Source of the DNA: Micrasema longulum
Taxonomy: Eukaryota > Arthropoda > Insecta > Trichoptera > Brachycentridae
NCBI GenBank assembly: GCA_022494885.1
Contig: JAGVSM010002388.1
Coordinates: 124,001 to 188,000, forward strand
Reading direction: 5' to 3'
DNA: 64,000 bases
A program made the position numbers and the translations under genes. Positions 1-10,999 of the stretch are shown here, one piece after another (position 1 is the stretch's first letter; every line of letters begins with the position of its first letter). The notes under the pieces are model-generated. The model was not told the DNA's origin. It did no database searches and saw only the letters and a program-made list of their open reading frames with translations.

Positions 1-780
1 AATTCCTAATTTTTAATTACTTTTACAAATTTTCTTCATTTTTTTACTATAATTTTGATTTTTAAACAACTTCAATTTTTGTTTATTTTTCTTCTCTTTT
101 TTGTACTTTAATTAATAACATTACACCTTACACTTCACTGGTCCATTAGAGTTAAGTCTTACTGTGTAAAATATAAAACAATGTAACTGTATTGTATGTT
201 TCCTAAATAAAAGAAAATAAAATTAAATACATTTTAAATATCTACAAATGAGGGTAGTGTTGTTTTATCATAAAAGGTTTCAAACACCTCAAACAGTTTA
301 TTATTACGTCGCAAAATAGCTGTAAAATTACTTTGTAGTGATTTACAACATTAGACGTTTTAGATCCAAGCTACAGATATTTTTTTAAAAACCTATAAAA
401 GCCGATTACGGCATTATTACTAAAAAAAATTTTTACTTAACTTTTTGTTCTCCTTATTAAGATGTTATTATTTTTTAAATTAATTAAATTTTTAATATTG
501 TTTGTATAAGTGGACGCTTTAAAAACAGTGCCCTTTCCAAACGACTTCTCAATAAAATATAGTTAGTTCTTGCTAGACTTTATAGTTACATACGTACTTG
601 TACATGCATAAGACGAAAGTTTAAATTTTATTACGATGTCGCAGTCGTTTTAAATTTTATTGCAGACTGCCTGAACGTGGAACGTTAGTTCGGAACTTTC
701 CGATGTTGTGCGATCGTACAAGAGTAGTCGGGTAGCGTATCCTAAGCTCGAAATATATTTCTTACGAATTTGTTTTTTTT
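1..780. other. AT-rich sequence without recognised gene
   Basis: No open frame of note, no tRNA-like box and no similarity to the repeat families seen elsewhere in the window. Composition is strongly AT, with a slightly more GC-rich patch around 660 to 740. Confidence 0.5.
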
Positions 781-1110
781 TCAATTTTGCTTTTACAATG
801 TCTTCTATCTGAATTATTTCTTCTTCTTCCTTTGCTACTCCTACAAGACGTTAGCGACCATCATCCCGAGCTCGACACGATCCTAGGCCCGCCTAATCAG
901 CGCTGCTGCACCTGGCATCCCGAACCACTGCCTTAGATTTCTGAGCAATGATGTTTTTTTAAGTACCATATTCCACCCGCCATCTATCTTTCTTTCCACA
1001 ATAAGTTGTAGAAAAGCATACTTAATATCGACTGCTCCAAGGAAGAAGACAGTAACTCCAAAATTGAGGTTTTTGACTAATTTCCATTTCTGAAGGTTAT
1101 AAATCATTGT
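781..1110 (-). mobile_element. LINE remnant: C-terminal end of a reverse transcriptase, RTE-like
   Basis: On the minus strand the frame from about 1107 to 883 reads KIDGGWNMVLKKTS then LLRNLRQWFG and LIRRA, followed by a stop. This matches the usual C-terminal tail of arthropod endonuclease/reverse-transcriptase LINEs, in which a Gly/Arg-rich stretch precedes a WLRNLRxW and LFRAA-type motif. Downstream on the same strand, a GAAGAAGAAG tract near 820 to 835 fits the 3' tail of such elements. Only the last 70 or so codons remain and the copy is 5' truncated. The assignment rests on motif memory only; it could belong to a different LINE clade. Confidence 0.5.
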
Positions 1111-1916
1111 CTTCTTTCCAAGAAGACTTTCATAACTTTATCTCTTTTTAATTGGTTAATAAATTAATATAAAAAATAGTTGTATGTCAAAAAACCATTT
1201 TTTTTCATGGAATAAAGAAGTAAGTTGATTAACTTCCTTACCTTTATCCTTTTTTTATTTTATTTGAACAGACCAATATTTAAACAGAAATGAAAAAAAT
1301 ATCTTAAGCAGATATCGTGATCGGACTCAACTTTCAGTATAACAATAACTCTTTATCATAGTAATAGTTGGCTATAATGTCTGAATACAAACACGTATGG
1401 TAGAAATATCAGAAATCACAGGAAATAACCAAGCTAGGTTCTAATTTCACCCGTTGTAGATACGCGCACTAAGTTTGGAACTCGCGTTATTTGACGATAA
1501 CTGTCGTTTATTAAAACTGCGCAATAGAATTCCGCGACACATAGGCATGGATAAATCCATTCATTTTGAACCAACAACTGGACATTTTTTGTTTTTATAT
1601 TTACATGTTATAAACAAGGTCACAACTTAAATAAAAGAACGCTAAGATAGATATTTCGTCCGTTGGAACGACAAGACACAAACTTGGCGAGGCAGATTCG
1701 AATGAGAATCCGACGCATTCATCCATGGTGGTCGTTCTATTGGTCAAAGCAAACTGCTAAACCAGTGGTGAGTAGGCAAAGAGGGAACTCGTCGCGGGAG
1801 GTAAGACCTTCTAGAAGCTTAATACGTCGGTCCAGTGCAGGGAAGGTTAGGCGAAGTGAGACGCGTGTCGCGGGGGAAAATTACGAGAGGCAAAACAGCA
1901 TGTAGGTTATAGTTTC
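1111..1916. other. Unassigned sequence
   Basis: Mostly AT-rich. The stretch 1650 to 1910 is more GC-rich and contains an 80-codon open frame rich in Arg and Ser with no recognisable domain. It adjoins a LINE 3' end, so it may be part of an unidentified repeat. Confidence 0.4.
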
Positions 1917-2262
1917 TTCTACTACTACTACTATCACGCCTTTTCCCCGTAGGGGTAGGCAAAGAGAATGGACCACCACATTTGTGTATCCTGGCATGTA
2001 TTCATAGCTTCTTCCACAATCATGCATCTTGTCATACATGCCCTTATGTTATGTCTGCTTTTGACGTGATTAGATTTAAGATTTTGGTTTATCTGATCAT
2101 TCCGCGGGTCATCTTTGTCTCACATTACCGTTCATTTTTGCCATATATTTTGGCTTTACCATTTTTTCGTTGTCTATTTGTTATTCATAATCAAACTATC
2201 TCAGAGATCAAAACTTGACTCAGATTTACACTCTTACCTCATTTCATCATTTGTATCTTGTA
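1917..2262 (-). mobile_element. LINE family R, 3' end fragment (decayed)
   Basis: Read on the minus strand this is a diverged copy of 4812 to 5178, collinear over its whole length, from the triplet tail (TAGTAG, seen as CTACTACTACTAC at about 1918) back to a block resembling AATGATGAAATCAGG. The encoded C-terminus is broken by stops and frameshifts. The family has the C-terminal Gly-Arg-Pro-Arg-Lys motif of RTE-like reverse transcriptases. It is oriented opposite to the 4.8 kb copy, about 2.5 kb away. Confidence 0.7.
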
Positions 2263-3118
2263 TCTTCGCGCGTAATATTGAAAATTGCTTTCTTTTTAAA
2301 GGATCAAAGTAATGTCTCATTAAAAAAATTGTTTGTTAAAGTTATGGGTTTAGTACTTTCATTATTTCTATATTTGCTACTATTTTGATATATTTTTTTT
2401 TCGTTCAATTTTGTGTACACAACTGTCATGTTTTTAGTTTTTATAATTATGTTTTATACATTTTTAAGGGTATAAGTCAAAGAACTCCATCGTGGGCTCT
2501 CAATAAAGACCAAACGTAATTCGAACGGTTCTCGTAAAATGTTGCATCCTTCGATTTTAGGCATCCATTCAAAAGACGGCGGCCGAATCTAAGTTGCATA
2601 TTTTATGTGTTCTACGTCCTACGTATACTTACTATGATTCAATAATACTAAGTGCAATTTACAAAGCTGGAAGATAGAGCGATCCATCTGCGATTGCCAA
2701 TAATGTCCCCCGAATCCTCTCGCTAGAAACGCGACAACTACAAAACAAATAAACTTTCCTAACGACATGTTTATGTCCTATGTAGATGAATCTGTCTACT
2801 GTGACAAACAATGCTATAAACTGGATACTGTGTTTTACACTGTTCTTTGTTTCCTTGCAGATGTTGAAAACAAAAGTTCACTAGTCGAGTATTAAAAAAC
2901 GCCGATTTAATATGTTTTTAATGTATATTTCTTAGCATATCCTCCTGTAAAATGCACTAATTTTCAAACTCAGAAAGGTTATTTTTGAGAGAAAGAAAGA
3001 GATTGCGTATTTTTTATTATTATTTTTTCCCTTAGACTACGAATGATATTCTAGATAAATTAAAGATTTTTTTTAAATAACTTTATCTATTTAGTTTCAT
3101 AACAAAATGTTAATCACT
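2263..3118. other. AT-rich sequence without recognised gene
   Basis: No coding or repeat signal recognised. Stretches near 2560 to 2760 are slightly more GC-rich but show no long frame. Confidence 0.4.
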
Positions 3119-3560
3119 ATTCTCTTTCCGCACCTAATAGTGCATTGGGTACTGCATTGGTAAACCAATCGCTGCGTATCTCGATCTTTTTTTATTTATT
3201 TTTTATTAAAATATAAATTATCAAATCCTACTGAACTGCATAAAATGCAGTTCGTCAGCAGGAGCTTATAGTTAAGTTCTAATAAATAAACATGATCTTA
3301 TTTCTTAAATTCTATATACATATAAAAACTCTTATCACTACGGAAAAAAAGAAAAATGTGTACATCTAAAATTAAAAATTGTCCAAATAAAAAAAAAACA
3401 CACAAAAGAATCTTAATATAAAATCTTAATACAGAATCTCAATATTTATTACATGAAGGTAAAATGATCAGGCTTCAGATACCAGTTCAGAAACCATGAA
3501 ATATTATTGTGTAAAAACAATTTTTAAAATAAATACTTCAAAATATCAAACCACCGTGTC
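3119..3560 (-). mobile_element. SINE-1 copy, interrupted and lacking a clear head
   Basis: The 3' half of SINE-1 (minus strand) lies at 3119 to 3188, including the diagnostic TTTCCGCACCTAATAGTGCA block. The body resumes at about 3445 to 3560 with ACATGAAGGTAAAATGATCA. The two halves join exactly where other copies (for example 9858 to 10120) are continuous, so 3190 to 3444 is an insertion. The tRNA-like head should follow near 3560 but is decayed there. Confidence 0.75.
3190..3444 (-). mobile_element. Insertion inside SINE-1, probably a truncated retroelement 3' end
   Basis: The segment separates the two halves of a SINE-1. It begins on the plus strand with a T-rich run (TTTTTTTATTTATT), which would be an A-rich tail on the minus strand. 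It holds a perfect 8-bp hairpin, GAACTGCA-TAAAA-TGCAGTTC, at 3233 to 3253. No protein is encoded. A 5'-truncated LINE 3' untranslated region is the simplest reading. Confidence 0.5.
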
Positions 3561-3584
3561 AAAAGATATTTCTTAAAATATACA

Positions 3585-3945
3585 AGACCTTTATTGGAAT
3601 ATGGATATTAAGTATGGAGTCCCTACTTTACTAAAGACATCGAGCAATTGATAAGAGTCCAAAAATCCCCGAATTACTCAAAAAGATGCAAACCACGGTA
3701 GATTAAAAGCACTAGGACTTACATCATAGGAAGAACGATGGAAGAGAGAAGACTCATTGAAACTTATAAGATACTCAATAATTACTATGACTGTCCTCTG
3801 CATGAGATGTATCAATCAAATCCCAACACAAATTTACGGAGTCATAACTGGAAGCTCTAGCGTCCCCAATTCCACCTTAACCCTAAGAAAAACTTATTTT
3901 CTCGCAGGGTAGTTTCAGACTGAAATAAATTACTCAGTCAAGTTT
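3585..3945 (+). mobile_element. LINE remnant: C-terminal part of a reverse transcriptase (Jockey/CR1-like)
   Basis: Translation starts with RPLLEYG then, past one stop, VWSPYFTKDIEQLIRVQK. That is the thumb region found just before the C-terminus of Jockey- and CR1-like reverse transcriptases (compare VRPILEYASVIWSPHY at 57.4 kb). It continues through a region with several stops and frameshifts and shows no active site. It lies directly beside a SINE-1 body and its 5' truncation point is near 3570. Non-functional. Confidence 0.75.
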
Positions 3946-4077
3946 TCTATTCTATTTTGGTTAACCAGTTCCGTTTGGATGCTTTTTAGAAGGAAGAAGA
4001 ACGCAGACAAAAAGCAGTACACGAGATCTAGGAGCATCAGCAAAAGCTGCCTGCCTATAACAAATAATAATAAAAAT

Positions 4078-4150
4078 GTCGGGAATCGAACCCGAGACCT
4101 ATAGTTTGGTAGGCAAACGCGCTGACCATTATACAACAAGGCCGACCAAG
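4078..4150 (-). mobile_element. SINE-1 tRNA-like head
   Basis: On the minus strand this is the tRNA-derived head of SINE-1 with a box B of GGTTCGATTCC (plus-strand GGAATCGAACC at 4082 to 4092), preceded by GTCAGCGCGTTTGCC. The rest of the SINE body does not follow directly. It may be the displaced head of the 3119 to 3560 copy, separated by the LINE fragment at 3585, or an independent truncated copy. Confidence 0.65.
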
Positions 4151-4320
4151 TTGTTTATCGTCAGTTATAGTATATGTGACTTTTTACAAACCAATATTCA
4201 ATTAACATTTAAATTATTTACAGTCTGGTTTAATGGCTAAAATATTTTATAGTCTGGATAATAAAGATTTAAGTAGGAAATTTAAAAGATAACTATATTT
4301 TTAAAAAAAGTTTAAAGTCT

Positions 4321-4612
4321 GTGTCCAGGTGGGCTAAAAATATTATTTTGTGTGTGAAATAGGACCAGAATCCTGGACGAGGGCAATCGACTCGATGGCT
4401 TCTCTCAGGTAAATCCGACATGAAATACTGATTAGAAAGGTGATTCTACACTGCAATATACCATGTTTCTGCACTAACACCTGAAACGTAATGCTGATCA
4501 CTCTTTCTTTATTTAACAGATGAACAATAAACGCTTCATTTAGTGTACAAATTTAGTGCCCTATGCACCATCATGTGAAAGCAGGGTTGTGAGAGTGACG
4601 ATGATGAAAACT
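4321..4612 (+). mobile_element. Diverged SINE-1 copy preceded by a W-type repeat segment
   Basis: From about 4411 the order of SINE-1 blocks is recognisable but diverged: GACATGAAAT, then CACTAACACCTGAAACGTAA and a GATCA, then GTGCCCTATGCACCATCA and a GATGATGAA tail. The first 80 bases (4321 to 4400, TTTTGTGTGTGAAATAGGAC) match 25550 to 25630, which flanks repeat W. No tRNA head is recognisable. Confidence 0.55.
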
Positions 4613-4811
4613 CCCGCTCCATTCGATTAAATGCGCGGATAGGTACAAAATGGCACTGAACAAATATTTTTAAAGCAAAAAACTTGTACAAAATAAAAAA
4701 ATATTTTATTGGAAAATATTTCTAACCATTGCACTAATTAGCAGGCATCTTACTGGTGCACTAAGTTATTTTTTTCATTATCGTTTAAAGAAAGATTTTT
4801 ATTGTATATGG

Positions 4812-5178
4812 GTTACGAATGATGAAATCAGGCGAGAGTGTAAATTTGAGTCAAGTATAATTGATAAGACTAAAAAAGGGTTTCTAAGATGGTTTGGTCA
4901 CGTAGAATGAATGGACGACGAAAGAATGGTAAAACAAGTACATATGGCGAAAATGAACGGTAACGTGAGACAAGGACGACCAAGGAAGACGTGGCATGAT
5001 CAGATAAACCAAAATCTTAAGTCTGGTCATGTCAAAAGCAGACAGAACCGAATGGCATGTATGACAAGATGTATGAATTTGGAAGAAGCTAGAAATTTAT
5101 GCCAGGATAGACGTGTGTGGCGGTCTACCTACCCCTACAGGAAATGGCGTGATAGTAGTAGTAGTAGTACCTATATAA
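4812..5178 (+). mobile_element. LINE family R, C-terminal fragment with (TAG)n tail
   Basis: The frame reads CKFESSIIDKTKKGFLRWFG HVE, one stop, then MDDERMVKQVHM, RQGRPRKTWHDQ and EEARNLCQDRRVWRS. This is the C-terminal region of an RTE-like endonuclease/reverse transcriptase; the LRWFGHVERMDDER and GRPRKxWxDQ motifs are characteristic. It ends in a microsatellite-like (TAG)n tail at 5150 to 5169, typical of RTE LINEs, which end in short tandem repeats rather than poly(A). 5' truncated, so no catalytic domain remains. Confidence 0.8.
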
Positions 5179-5222
5179 AACAACTAGTGACCGACCAACA
5201 CAAAATTTTTAGCCGAAACTGA

Positions 5223-5383
5223 GAGCCTTACTTATAAACCTGGTATACCATTACGTTGCCGAGGCATAGTGGTAGAATAAGAATGGGAAAACTGCCCTTA
5301 TTGCAGTAGTTGAATGGTATTTCCATCCTTATTTTATCATTTTGTCTAGGCGTAACTTTGTACCAAGTTTATAAATAAGGCTC
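5223..5383. mobile_element. M1: 161-bp near-palindromic DNA element (MITE-like)
   Basis: The left end GAGCCTTACTTATAAACCTG is matched as an inverted repeat by the right end, whose reverse complement is GAGCCTTATTTATAAACTTG. The similarity continues inwards with mismatches so that most of the element can fold on itself. There is no coding capacity. Structure and size fit a miniature inverted-repeat element. Target duplication is not obvious. It sits 45 bp after a family R LINE tail. Confidence 0.65.
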
Positions 5384-5494
5384 ATAAATTTATCGTAATA
5401 TGTTAAAAGTCACTTCAAAACGTTCAAAATTAGGTGTTTTTACTGTCAAACCTTACGAGTAAATTTGTTTTTTTTTTTACCTTTTTTTAATTCG

Positions 5495-5950
5495 TTGTTT
5501 AGTTATACATATAACTTTGTATATTATAACAGTTCTTTAATGTACGCTTTGAGAATTTAAACTTATTTATCATTAAGGAATTACAAAAATATAAATATGA
5601 ATGATCTAAGAACAACTCATTACTATAGTCAACAAATCAAAAAATTAGTCTAGTTTTTTTTTTGTTTGACAATTGCAATACAATAATTAGTTTTTTAAAT
5701 GGATATCAATTCAATTTCTCCGATTGAGATATTTTCTATATGTGAATGTTTGGGGTTCTAAAAAATACAACTTTTTAAAAATCTGTATGTAATTTTTTTT
5801 TAAACGGAGGTGGGGAGAATTAAAATTCCAACGCGTGCTTATTCAAATAAATAATTCGACACATCCCTACAGCAAGTTTCGGCTTTACCTAAGTTTCGGC
5901 CGATTTTCGACCGAAACTCGATTTACTGGCTGAAACCATTGACATATTAA
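5495..5950 (+). repeat. Repeat V, copy 1
   Basis: Collinear and clearly related to 13495 to 13965, sharing blocks around TTCTTTAATGTACGCT, TATAGTCAACAAATCA, GACAATTGCAATACAATAA and a terminal region rich in TTTCGGCCGA. The block near 5860, ACACATCCCTACAGCAAG followed by TTTCGGC repeats, recalls the ends of some insect hAT-like DNA elements, but no transposase is present. Confidence 0.6.
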
Positions 5951-6904
5951 TAAACGTTGACCTGAGCCCTGAGCCTTCAAAAATGATGACACTTCACTCA
6001 TGCCCAAACGCTCAGTCATGCCCAACGCGTATTTAGTAATTCTTTGACTGCCGGGCAGGCGTGACGTTTAGAATTGAAACCAAAATGCCTATTTGTGTCA
6101 TGAAAGCGTGTAAAAACCTTTCGGAAAAACACTGTTAAAAGAAATGTGATACTTTTCATTGGTAAATATTTGTTCATGAGTGAATCACAAAGCTTGAAAC
6201 AATGAATGTTCAAATATAAATATATTATTTTTTGTATTCGTCAAACTAGGTCTAATGGCGCAATTGAGAAGCCTCTTTTACTAAAAGGTGTGCACTGATA
6301 TAAATAAGTTTTTAAATTATAATGTGTGTGAGAAAATGTTATTTTTGCATTCCCTTAAATACCGTGAAATTAAATAAATGGGTTGAAATTTTAAGGCATT
6401 TAATGAAATAATATGATTGGGATCTACAAAAAACAAATGATGACTCTTAACGTTAAAACCTTTACTTTTTTACGAGTATGTACTAAAATAAGTATCCCCA
6501 ATTTTTGGTAGGATATGCATGATCGTCCTGGGTGAATAAACAGACTTAAAAACTAAAGGTACGTTTTTCTGACACTACTTTTAAAAATATTTTACTCTAT
6601 AGGGTGTAAATTTCAGTCTGTGCGGTAGGTCATTGCATATTTTTAGTCTGTTGTTTGGCAGTCAAGATTATCCTATTTGCTGTCAGTGCATGATAATGAC
6701 GTGACGTTCTCGTGTCGTGATTGTGCATATCCGTTACTGTTGCTGTGAGATGTCGTCATCTTTAATGTGGCTATGAGTGAGTTTATTAATTAGTCTGAGG
6801 ATTTCAAGTTTGCGCAAATTTCAATTATTATAATAAATTAGCTTTCTTATTGTGTCAATTTAATTTCTAAATTTAACATCTGTTGATAAAATAAATAATG
6901 TTCA
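5951..6904. other. Unassigned sequence containing repeat T
   Basis: The stretch 6350 to 6480 is related to 37620 to 37765 (shared AAATAAATGGGTxGAAATT and ATCxACAAAAAACAAAT). The remainder has short open frames without recognisable domains. At 6600 to 6900 the DNA is less AT-rich but non-coding as far as can be seen. Confidence 0.4.
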
Positions 6905-7475
6905 TTTTCAAATTCAAAATAATGTACCCGTCAGAACAGTTGTTCCAATACACGAAGCCCTGAATATGAGACAACTGTGCCTAAAAGGAGCACTTACATA
7001 TTTCTGGTCGAACAATAACGAGAGATCCCAGCAAATTGTCTATACGAGGTTTTCCCAGAGCACGAATTATGTCAAACTAAAAACCCGAACGAATTTTACT
7101 CAGAGACGTCTCTCATTTATCGCACTGAGAATGTACAATATTTTGAAAGAGCGTATTAAGTTCTCAAGCACAAAAACTTTTTTCAATAAAGGAGTTAAGG
7201 ACTGGATTTTCCTTAGTGGGAGGGATTTGAATGGGAAACTCCTTGATATTTTTCGAACGTTTTAGTTTACTGTTTACCATATATCTGGTTTTTTAAAAAT
7301 ATTTTTGTGTATCTGATCCTTTATTAATGGTGATTTACTCATGTGTTTGTTCCAACGAATTGCTCGTCCCAACTAAACACAGGACTTTTAGCCCCATGAA
7401 GTTGGGACTTATATGCCAAATAATGTGTAACAATACTCCCTGTATGTAAATAAATAAATAATAAATAAAGAAATA
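6905..7475 (+). mobile_element. LINE 3' end: reverse transcriptase C-terminus plus 3' UTR
   Basis: An open frame from about 6910 to 7265 ends ...KTRTNFTQRRLSFIALRMYN, then a region with ILKERIKFSS and a stop. The pattern (TRTNFxxRxxSFxAxxxYNxL, then a SxxxFxxxxKDW-like segment) is the C-terminus of Jockey/CR1-type reverse transcriptases. About 200 bp of 3' untranslated sequence follows and ends in GTAAATAAATAAATAATAAA near 7446 to 7470. The copy is 5' truncated and the C-terminal frame is intact, so it is not very old. Confidence 0.75.
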
Positions 7476-8816
7476 TTATGGATTTTCGTTGACCATTTGA
7501 ATATATGTTTTCTCATTACCTTTTAACTTTTAATTTAGAGATACCTATAAAATGAATGGATCAATCTGTTTACCATCAAAATAAAATAAAATTAGCAGTA
7601 TTTTATAAAAAACTATATTTGAAGGGTACAAAGCTTAAACGTGCTCATTGCCTTTTTTCGAGATATCAATTTCATTATTTTTTTCACAATTATTTTAATA
7701 GAATATAACATTTCAAACAAACAAAATTAAGCTGCCTCTCTTCTAAGTTGTAGTAAATAAACATGGGGTGACAGCAAACAGAAAAACAGTAAAAACGCAA
7801 TGATTGGCGCAACGAGTTTGTTTTTGTCGGTTAAGGTTTTTTTGTCTTATTTCGAAAATATGTTATTTTTCGTTTTTCTGTGATTGCTTGAAAAAATATA
7901 ATCAATTTTCATTAAAGATTTTTTTTTTATACAATTTTTCAAAACAAATACTCAGGGTTCTTCTCTTTCTTTTGCTCTCCTGTAAAAATATATTTTTGTT
8001 GAGGAGCGCGTTTTTCCGTGTACCCTTCATCAACATTTTCAGTAAAAAATTAAAGCAGTTCAAGATCTCATAACAGTCATATTTTTATGGGACATTAATA
8101 ACAATAAAGTAGTTTGAAATCCTATAAATTTTAAGTGGGTACCAAACAAGTCGTAAAATTTCCTTGTTGAATGATATATAACAAAGACAAAAATTTCGAC
8201 GATCCGAACATCTTAAAACACTTTGCAAGCACCATTTAATGAGGTATAAATCACACTATGGAGACGTCTGCGGCACGGTATTATTTATTGTATCTTATAT
8301 ACGATTTAACCATGTTACTGCAGACGGAAATTGCCGTCTCACATTAAGAAGACAAATGAGAAAAGTAGCTGTAACTTTGTCAACTCGAGATACCTCGTTT
8401 TGGCATCCAATATGATATGAACGACTTCCTCACATAATTCATCAGATATACGTACACAGCCTATTTCCATTTTATTCGTATCACGCATGCCTTGATTATT
8501 TCGGCACTCTCCATTTTTAAATTCATTCTTTGTACATGTTTTGCATCATATCATATTTATTAAAAATGTTTTGAAAACATAAAAAAATATAAATAAATAT
8601 ATATCACGGCACTTTTGTATTATATTTTGACTGAATGTAGCAATTATCAATTTATATTTTGTCTTGTATTATATTGTTATTACATAAATATATACGTTTC
8701 GCAAAAATAATAACCCAGTTTTTTATACGTACTTTCAGGGTTGGTAACATTAAGAAGTTAAAAAGTAAAGATTTTGACTTTCTTAATCAATGATTAATTT
8801 CTATTATCCATTAAGA
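7476..8816. other. AT-rich sequence without recognised gene
   Basis: Short open frames here have low-complexity Phe/Leu/Lys composition and no domain. There is a weak inverted match between GGAGACGTCTGC near 8260 and GCAGACGG near 8320, but no complete element. Confidence 0.4.
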
Positions 8817-9018
8817 GGCGGCCTCCGTGGTGTAGTGGTCAAGACGCTTGACTCACGCTCGGAAGGTTCCGGGTTCGATTCCCGGTGAGAACACAAAAAT
8901 TAAAAATGTGATTTTTCTCAAGCCTGGGTGTTCTGTGATGTAATTCACCACTGTAATTGGGCCTTCTGGCCTGTTGTGATGCAAAAAAAAAAATAAAAAA
9001 AAAATTAAAAAAAATAAT
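8817..9018 (+). mobile_element. SINE-2, copy 1 (tRNA-derived)
   Basis: The tRNA-like head runs from GGCGGCCTCCGTGG with an A box around GTGTAGTGGTCAAGACGC and a B box GGTTCGATTCC at 8872 to 8882. A body with TTTCTCAAGCCTGGGTGTTC and TAATTCACCACTGTAATTGG follows, then an A-rich tail to about 9018. The body is identical to the copy at 52651 over a long stretch, so the family is young. A and B boxes would drive Pol III transcription. It encodes no protein and would depend on a LINE for mobility. Confidence 0.88.
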
Positions 9019-9857
9019 ATTTAAATCACCAATTTTCTCACCACAATCACATGTTGGAGAGTTTTTACCGTTAATTTTTAATAAATGTAGTTAAAAATAG
9101 TCGTGATCTGATGTAAACCTGCATATTATCGTAAAACATTTATAATGATGTTGATAACAATGTTCCTAAAAACCATGCTTTTTAAAAAATACCTGACTGG
9201 ATCAAAGCGTAAAATGATCCTTTAACCGATTAAAACTTATTTAATTTTTTTTCTACCATCTTTTAAAGACATTGTTATGTTGCTTTCTTTTATTGTATCC
9301 GTTATTATTATATTAGAGAATAACCAAGTACGTATGTGCTTAATATTTAAATTATTTTAAGTAAAATCCCTCGCATTATTGGTCGCAAAAAATTGGCCGT
9401 ACATATTTTTTTTTGTTTAAATTGCCTTTATGTTTTACTTTCTAAAATTTTATATTAAAAAAGGTTTTGAAAAACATCGTTTTGTTTTAAATCTACAAAG
9501 GTTTCCTCGACTAATCAGCCTACCTTAAAAACAGTAAGAATGTTTATATGAAAACTAATAATGTTATGATGGGATATTTTCCGTAAGGAAAGAACGTAAA
9601 AGGTTTTTTTACTGGGGGAACATTTTTGGGCATAATTTTGTCTGAAAATCTCAGATCTACTTGGCTGGATTTTTTTTCTTGCTTATGATAAGTATCTATA
9701 ATACCCGAGAAAAATATTTTTTCTCTTCAAAATATTTTAAATCTATGCTCATAATAATTATAAAAAAAGCAATATTTTTTTGCTGCTTACATATTTAAAT
9801 TAAACGATGGATGTTTATTTTACTTTAAAAATATCATCATCATACCATATTTGCTCC
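9019..9857. other. AT-rich sequence without recognised gene
   Basis: No coding, tRNA-like or repeat signal recognised. Confidence 0.4.
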
Positions 9858-10120
9858 ACCATCATCATTCTCTTTCCGCACCTAATGGTGCAAAGGACTC
9901 TGCATTGGTACACAAATCGTAGCGTATCTTGATCATTTTTGTTACATGAAGGTAGAATGATCAGTCTCACGTTTCAAGTACCAGTCCAGGGACTGAAAAA
10001 TATTTTTAATGTAAAAAAACTCTTTTAAATAAATCATTCATATCAACCATGCCGGGAATCGAACCCGAGACTCATTGCACGGTAGCAAACGCGCTGAACA
10101 TTGCACCACGAGACCGACTG
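9858..10120 (-). mobile_element. SINE-1, complete copy
   Basis: On the minus strand the tRNA-like head (GGTCTCGTGGTGCAATGTTC then GCGCGTTTGCTACC) has a B box GGTTCGATTCC (10055 to 10065 in reverse). The body contains GACTGATCATTCTACCTTCA and CAATGCAGAGTCC-type blocks, and the 3' end is CCATTAGGTGCGGAAAGAGA followed by ATGATGATG. It is one of the three most complete copies here and serves as the reference for the family. Its head abuts a family Z LINE fragment at 10122. Confidence 0.88.
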
Positions 10121-10121
10121 G

Positions 10122-10340
10122 TATCCGTTCCTTAGTTGGAGCATATAGTGTCCACAAAGAGCCTGCAGGTATCTTTGTCAGCTGTCGACTTCTGCGCATC
10201 CTCCCGAACCAGGTTTTGTATCGCCTCTACTTGAGAATTGTTGTCACTGTAATTTTCTGCGTCCATTCTTTTATTTCTTATTTCCTTACAAAGTTTTCGG
10301 AGATACCTATTGTCAAAACTAAGAACTTTGATGTTTGAGG
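10122..10340 (-). mobile_element. LINE family Z, C-terminal fragment
   Basis: Minus-strand translation gives NLVREDAQKSTADKDTCRLF followed by VDTICSN and a stop. This is the end of an RTE-like reverse transcriptase (compare ENLTWEDAKKLAADRDT at 13.1 kb). Only about 60 codons are readable. The 3' end stops a few bases beyond the stop codon, where the SINE-1 head begins. Confidence 0.65.
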
Positions 10341-10724
10341 CTCAAGTGGGATGCCACAAAAGGTGGTATCCAGGTATTACATGGGTGGCAATAGGCTAAC
10401 ACTAAGTAAATATACAACCTCCGGACAGCTTTTGTAGTATTGGATCCCTGCTAATAACAATACTATTAAATTGTTTATTTAAATCTGTGCATTTGTGGTC
10501 AAACATTAAGAATAATTTTCCTTACTTCATTTATAGCTACATACCGACTTTTAAACGCCATCTCTACTATCACCACAGTAAAATGTACATAGTACCTAGT
10601 AATGAGCAACGAACATATTTTTTAACATGCATTTTAAAGGGGAGGGGGGCACTGGTTTTTAATTCGGCGTAATTGATAGCTGTATGATAATAAACCGAGT
10701 GTCCTGACAAAGAGAATTTGGTTT
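10341..10724. other. Unassigned sequence
   Basis: Contains one 61-codon frame with no recognisable domain. Nothing else seen. Confidence 0.35.
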
Positions 10725-10930
10725 GTCACAAAAATCAACAGGTGGAAGAATTGAAAATGTATGAATGTACAAACATAGGCAGAATTGTGAATATTACACG
10801 GTTTGTATAGTGGTCACTTAAACCTGTCGATAACAGATTGAAAGCTCTGTAAACATTTTAAATTGCATTTTCCCTTCTCAACTTTTTAAAATCTCTGTTG
10901 TAATAAATATGTTAATCCAATCTAATAAAC
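10725..10930 (+). repeat. Repeat W, diverged copy
   Basis: Shares the W order of blocks: CAGGTGGAAGAATTGAAAAT, GTACAAACATAGGCAGAATT, GAATATTACAC, GCTCTGTAAAC and CTCTGTTGTAATAAAT. The AGCCAATGACAGG block seen in other copies is decayed. It has no coding capacity and no recognised Pol III box. Confidence 0.5.
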
Positions 10931-10999
10931 TTAAATGTCATAAAGATTTATAAACTTCTGTAAGATGATGATATTACTTTTTTTTCATAACAACAACAA

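Noticed and set aside
1663..1905. Arg/Ser-rich open frame as a gene
   Set aside because: No domain, no splice or promoter context, adjoining a LINE tail; length is within chance for a GC-richer patch.
8817..8890. tRNA gene
   Set aside because: The tRNA-like head is followed by a fixed SINE body and A-rich tail, and recurs at 52651 with the same body.
10050..10120. tRNA gene on the minus strand
   Set aside because: Part of SINE-1; the cloverleaf is degenerate and the same head is found in about ten copies with a common body.
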